The translations under genes were made by a program, and so were the position numbers. This document shows positions 63,931-64,000 of a stretch of DNA of 64,000 bases, in pieces (the first letter of the stretch is position 1; every line of letters begins with the position of its first letter). The notes under the pieces were generated by a model that made no database searches, was not told the DNA's origin, and saw only the letters and a program-made list of their open reading frames with translations. The DNA is from Secundilactobacillus pentosiphilus (lineage in GTDB: Bacteria; Bacillota; Bacilli; Lactobacillales; Lactobacillaceae): assembly GCF_002217985.1 (NCBI RefSeq), contig NZ_BCMI01000004.1, positions 91,611-155,610 of the forward strand, in the 5' to 3' direction.

Positions 63931-64000
63931 TTTTAACGCGTTACAAAAAAAACAATCTAAGATTAGTTCTGATATTAATCGATGAAAATCGACTAATATC
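63931..64000. promoter_or_regulatory. Candidate operator region upstream of the fructokinase
   Basis: A central palindrome TTAACGCGTTA fits LacI-family operator style. At 63971-64000, GATATTAATCGAT and ATCGACTAATATC form a 13-base imperfect inverted repeat that runs to the window edge, so what lies beyond is unknown. Confidence 0.4.

Noticed and set aside
1..64000. tRNA or rRNA genes, prophage or plasmid replication genes
   Set aside because: None were seen; apart from the IS605 element the region reads as ordinary chromosome.

Overview
The window is chromosomal DNA of a low-to-mid GC Gram-positive bacterium, most likely a member of the Lactobacillaceae. This rests on KxYKxGKxW signal peptides, LPQTxE-type sortase signals, strong AGGAGG ribosome sites, a T-box and a TPP riboswitch, CcpA-type cre boxes, and the XylR/XylAB, OpuC and DUF4811 gene sets. 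I cannot fix genus or species from sequence alone.

Layout. 1-2.5 kb: the end of an arginine biosynthesis operon (argJ partial, argB, argD). 2.8-8.1 kb: a flavin-binding protein, a PadR-HAAS-DUF4097 envelope-type operon with a palindromic operator, and a MerR / MFS drug exporter / DUF4811 module. 8.5-18 kb: a 2298-residue LPQTDE-anchored surface protein built of Gly/Asn-rich repeats, followed by a TetR and an Mga-like regulator. 18-21 kb: a TPP riboswitch controlling a cyclic amidohydrolase and an NCS1 permease. 21.6-25.7 kb: a T-box leader and metE-metF, bracketed by three copies of a long structured repeat. 25.9-30.3 kb: an acetyltransferase, an azoreductase with its MarR regulator, a zinc-ribbon membrane protein and a membrane-anchored esterase. 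31-37 kb: a second sortase-anchored adhesin (lectin, MucBP and MBG domains). 37-42 kb: a TIM-barrel protein, Tag glycosylase, small secreted proteins, and a translationally coupled matrixin protease / K+ channel pair. 42-44 kb: a sugar porter whose promoter carries cre and XylR-like sites. 44-48.5 kb: Ohr and the opuC osmoprotectant ABC operon. 48.7-53 kb: a diacetyl/acetoin reductase, a quinone oxidoreductase, and an aminotransferase-pncA-greA operon. 53-57.6 kb: xylR, xylA, xylB. 57.8-64 kb: two unknown proteins, an IS605-type element with a broken tnpA and an intact tnpB, a C39-like protein, an oligopeptide-binding lipoprotein and a ROK fructokinase.

How parts work together. Xylose use (uptake porter, isomerase, kinase) appears to be one regulon under XylR and CcpA although the porter lies about 11 kb from xylA. 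Methionine synthesis is under a Met-type T-box. The TPP riboswitch points to a role for the amidohydrolase and permease in thiamine-precursor salvage rather than allantoin use. Two giant adhesins and several secreted proteins suggest a host- or plant-surface lifestyle.

The most unusual signals outside ordinary genes are: (a) five dispersed intergenic hairpin elements with constant flanks and different, self-complementary arms, always at gene 3' ends; (b) the long-hairpin repeats around metEF; (c) the TPP riboswitch/amidohydrolase pairing; and (d) the immobilised TnpB element whose right end supplies the neighbouring gene's stop codon.
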